A stretch of DNA of 64,000 nucleotides from NCBI GenBank assembly GCA_003342895.1, contig PTFA01000337.1, positions 372,001 through 436,000 on the forward strand, in the 5' to 3' direction. Position 1 is the first letter of the stretch. Every line of letters starts with the position of its first letter. The DNA is from Casuarius casuarius. Taxonomy: Eukaryota; Chordata; Aves; Casuariiformes; Casuariidae. The translations under genes and the position numbers were made by a program. This document shows, in pieces, positions 61,273 to 64,000 of this stretch. A model generated the notes under the pieces. That model did not search any database, was not told the origin of the DNA, and saw nothing but the letters and a program-made list of their open reading frames with translations.

Positions 61273-61427
61273 CAGAGTCACTGACACATTCATAACCCTT
61301 CCAAATTGGTCAATATAGTAGACATTATCCTGGTACCAGGAATCCAGGTGAAGATAATTATACATGCCAAAAGCACGCATGTGGTCAAGGGTGTACTGAT
61401 CATCACGAAGTTTGACTTCTGCAACAG
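61273..61427 (-). CDS. NUDCD1: NUDCD1 exon 2 (about residues 40-91)
   Basis: 155 bp. The acceptor TTTTTTTCCCAG precedes the exon and the donor GTAAGAATAG follows it. The exon starts in phase 1, so the first Ala codon is shared with exon 1, and it ends in phase 0. The reading [20 protein letters not shown] followed by [20 protein letters not shown] matches the N-terminal half of NUDCD1 with few changes. An in-frame Met at 61,378-61,380 is internal, not the start, because homology continues upstream to the acceptor. The N-terminal 40 residues or so (exon 1) are expected beyond 64,000. The donor is followed after 12 nt by an N and a 42-nt A run on the transcribed sense strand. Confidence 0.97.
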
Positions 61428-64000
61428 CTGGGAAAAAAAGAAAAAGAGAGAGAGACTATTTTAACAGCTAGGAAATATATTTAAAAATAATTCTTCCATC
61501 CTTAGCCCATAACCTTGATTTATTTGAAGAAAGATACACTAGATACAAACAGTTAAAAATGTCAGTATAAACTTGGAAAACAGTTCACACATGTTCAAGG
61601 CCACTGCAATCATTCAGTGTGATCATGTACCAACCATTACCATTTATAATGGCCTATGCTGTCTCTTCCCAACATGAGTTGAGGTTTCTCCAGTTTGCCA
61701 ATAACCTTCACAAGGCAAAAAACACACAAGCAGCTATGATGCAAAATTCATTTTGAAATCCACTGAAGAGAACGAAGATTCCCAAAAAGTACATGGTATT
61801 ACAGTAAGGGGAAAAAAATTCTGCTCTATGATAACTTGCACAAAGCAACATCCTAAAGAAATATCCCCTCTAACTATATGGATTTCAGTCTTCAATTCTG
61901 AACCAAGCAATCAACACTTGCAAGGCAAAAGATTAAAACAGTACAAAGCAGAACTAGTACAGGGTCATTACTGAAGAAATATGTCCTCAGCACTCCCACT
62001 GACGTTGAAGAAATCTTGAGAAACATCCAAGATACCCTCAAAAAATTTGGCCTATGCTTTCTCTAACTATAAGAGGCTGTAAAGAAGGGCTGTTCACTAA
62101 TAATGGTACCTTTTTCAGTAAGGGAAGAGTGCTACTTAAAATCATCCACTTGAGCTTTTTCCAACTAGAAAACCTCTCTTCGGTTGGCAGTAATCACAAC
62201 TAATGTTACCCTTGTAACACTGTGTTTTCCTTTAAAAGGTGGTTTTGAAAGGTAACTTCCCTGAAGGGAACTATTAGCTGAAGCTCTTTCCTCCTCTTCT
62301 TCATCTATATGGAGATCTAGCAGCTTAGTCTCAACATCTCATTTCTTTCCATTCTTTTTTGCTCAGAAACAGAGCAAAGCTATTTCCAGTATTTCCCTCT
62401 GCTCCATCTACTCCTATAATAGCAATCATTCACAACTCTATCCAGCAGTCCTCATCTTAGATTTCTTGCACTCTTCTTCAGAATCTCCTTAAAACCTGCT
62501 TAAGAATTGGTAGTTTATTCTACCCTCAGTAGAATATTGATGATTACAAATCATAATTCATTTTCCAATGCAATCCGTGCCACTGGATGGCTATCACAAT
62601 ACCAGCAATCGGATAATCACCAGCTGCCTCAAAACTGACCCCATTAGAGATACTCGCTATTAACATAAGAGTGGCTACAGGAAACTAAGCAAGATAATAC
62701 TGCCTAGTTAATAAAAAATCCAGTCATATTATACCGTCGTTTTACAAAGGTTTTGTAGAAGCAATTAGCCTCCTAATCACTATTGATATTTACAAACCAA
62801 CAGCATTAATTCCACTCAGCTCAAATCATTATTCATATTCACCACATAAGAGATTTCAGCTTCTCTGCAATTAATAAATCACTGTTCCCCAAGCCATGGC
62901 CCTTCAGAAAAAAGTCAGAATATCAAAAAAAGGAGATATAAGAAGAAAATATACCTATCATAATGGGAAAGATGTTACCCATGCCAATTTTTACTTTAAC
63001 TTAATTAGAATATTTAACAGTAAGTTACACTGCAGAAGAAATAAAAATTACATGTGTTCTAAAGCCGTTTGGACAATGAAGAGAATATAAATATCAAAGA
63101 GAATCTTCCCAACATGACAAGACCAGAGACCATGTGAATATACTGTAAACAATTACAGAAAAAAACAAAACACAAATATAATCCAAGATAATTCTTTTCA
63201 GTGAAACCAAGTACATTTCATCTGTGTCCTGTACAGCTACATTAACTGATCTTTCTAAATGAGAATTCACATGCTGAAGCATGTAAAGCATTTTCAGCAC
63301 AAAAAGGCTAAACTCTCTTATTTTACAGTTTCCTCTCCCACCCCCTCAGCCATGTTGCTGCTGGCAGATGTTTAACTAAAATACATACAAATATCAAAAA
63401 CAGTCCAAACTAGAGGCTTCCTAAAGCAAAATGTATAACTTTTCAGGAAAATTTGGGGAACAATATACTATTGATTAGCTGATAATAGGGTAATAAACTT
63501 TACAAAAGCTGGAAGAACATGAATAAATTTTGTCTTGCCTTTTTCAGCTTGCAGTCCTGACAAGCCCTGAATAATAAAGGGCCAGGCACAGAAAATCCAA
63601 ATCCTTGAAAATGCCTTATGCAGTTCTTCACAAAGAGAAGTCAAGAAACTATACAATTTGTAGGTGATTTTAACCAGGAATCAAGCAAATGTCTACTGTA
63701 CTCTCATGTAATGTTTTAAATTGTTATCAATCGATTGCAGGCATTTTATATTAGAATGCATCCTGTAGGTTATGCTAAGAAGAAATCATTGGAGAAACTA
63801 TTCCATCCTTGATTAACTGAAACCTATTCTATGATCAAGCGAAATCTGCGCACAAATGTCATCTGCTATCACATACAAAGTGCTCAGATAGTTTATAGGA
63901 GATTCTGCACTAGGAGTAATTCCATCCCTTTCTTTCTATAGTCTGCAATGTTCAAGTTTTCTTCATGGCCCTTGGAAAGGTGAGGAGAAAACCAACTGAG
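61428..64000 (-). other. NUDCD1 intron 1 (partial)
   Basis: 2.6 kb upstream of exon 2. AT-rich and without a CpG island or any frame resembling the NUDCD1 N-terminus, so exon 1 and the promoter are not here. Short open frames on both strands lack motifs. No transposon recognised. Confidence 0.85.

Larger units (their letters stand above)
19317..61427 (-). other. NUDCD1: NUDCD1 gene body, exons 2-10 and probable 3' UTR
   Basis: Nine exons on the minus strand join in frame into about 546 codons plus a stop. Every boundary has an AG acceptor and a GT donor, and codon phases match at each junction. Residues follow vertebrate NUDCD1 throughout, as known to me from the family. The family is CS/NudC-domain proteins, which act as co-chaperones tied to Hsp90 and to beta-propeller clients. 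Human NUDCD1 is a leukaemia/tumour-associated antigen reported to associate with DHX15 and COPI proteins. The CS domain sits in the middle (exons 6-7); the flanking halves are beta-rich and by inference propeller-like. Exon 1 is not in the window. The gene spans about 42 kb here and is longer in human. No frameshift, stop or N falls in any exon, so it looks functional. Confidence 0.97.

Noticed and set aside
1..64000. CRISPR arrays, operons, prophage, tRNA or rRNA genes
   Set aside because: None seen. The window is vertebrate nuclear DNA, and no tRNA-like cloverleaf or rRNA stretch was recognised by eye. A covariance-model scan would be needed to exclude small RNAs.

Overview
The window is vertebrate nuclear DNA and most probably comes from a bird. 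It is AT-rich, with short coding exons separated by kilobase introns. It contains CR1-type LINEs with the avian/sauropsid arrangement: copies carrying a 3' tail are 5'-truncated and end in the CACAGAATC-like motif. There are no bacterial-style gene blocks. The only protein-coding gene I can support is NUDCD1 (NudC domain-containing 1; CML66/OVA66), on the minus strand. Exons 2 to 10 are present with intact GT/AG boundaries, matching phases and a stop codon. They encode about 546 residues of a protein that is 583 aa in human. Exon 1 (about 40 residues and the promoter) lies beyond position 64,000. In mammals NUDCD1 is head-to-head with ENY2, and TRHR lies beyond its 3' end. If that order holds here, ENY2 lies just right of the window and TRHR to its left.

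Layout. 1-19,300 is intergenic DNA downstream of NUDCD1. It has no recognisable gene, an (ATTC)7 microsatellite, and a few CpG-rich patches (7.26-7.40, 8.77-8.95 and 10.6-10.95 kb). Two of these patches sit at or beside good minus-strand splice donors. 19,714-61,427 holds NUDCD1 exons 10 to 2, read right to left. Intron 8 (23.1-33.7 kb) holds an old CR1 LINE in two pieces, a 3' piece at 27.56-28.07 kb and the body at 29.67-33.4 kb, separated by 1.6 kb that begins with a 25-nt T run. Intron 7 holds an assembly gap of 75 N flanked on both sides by the same 77-bp unit. Intron 6 holds a (TA)n palindrome. Intron 2 holds a second, 5'-truncated CR1 (57.26-59.30 kb) and a 42-nt homopolymer 13 nt from the exon 2 donor. 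61,428-64,000 is intron 1 sequence.

The most striking anomaly is a tract of about 1.27 kb shared by the two CR1 copies (29,667-30,939 and 57,649-58,924). By eye it is identical apart from one 3-nt indel and one N, although the two elements are clearly diverged outside it. Gene conversion and an assembly artefact are the two main explanations. I found no convincing new molecular system; the window is an ordinary housekeeping-type gene plus retroelement history.
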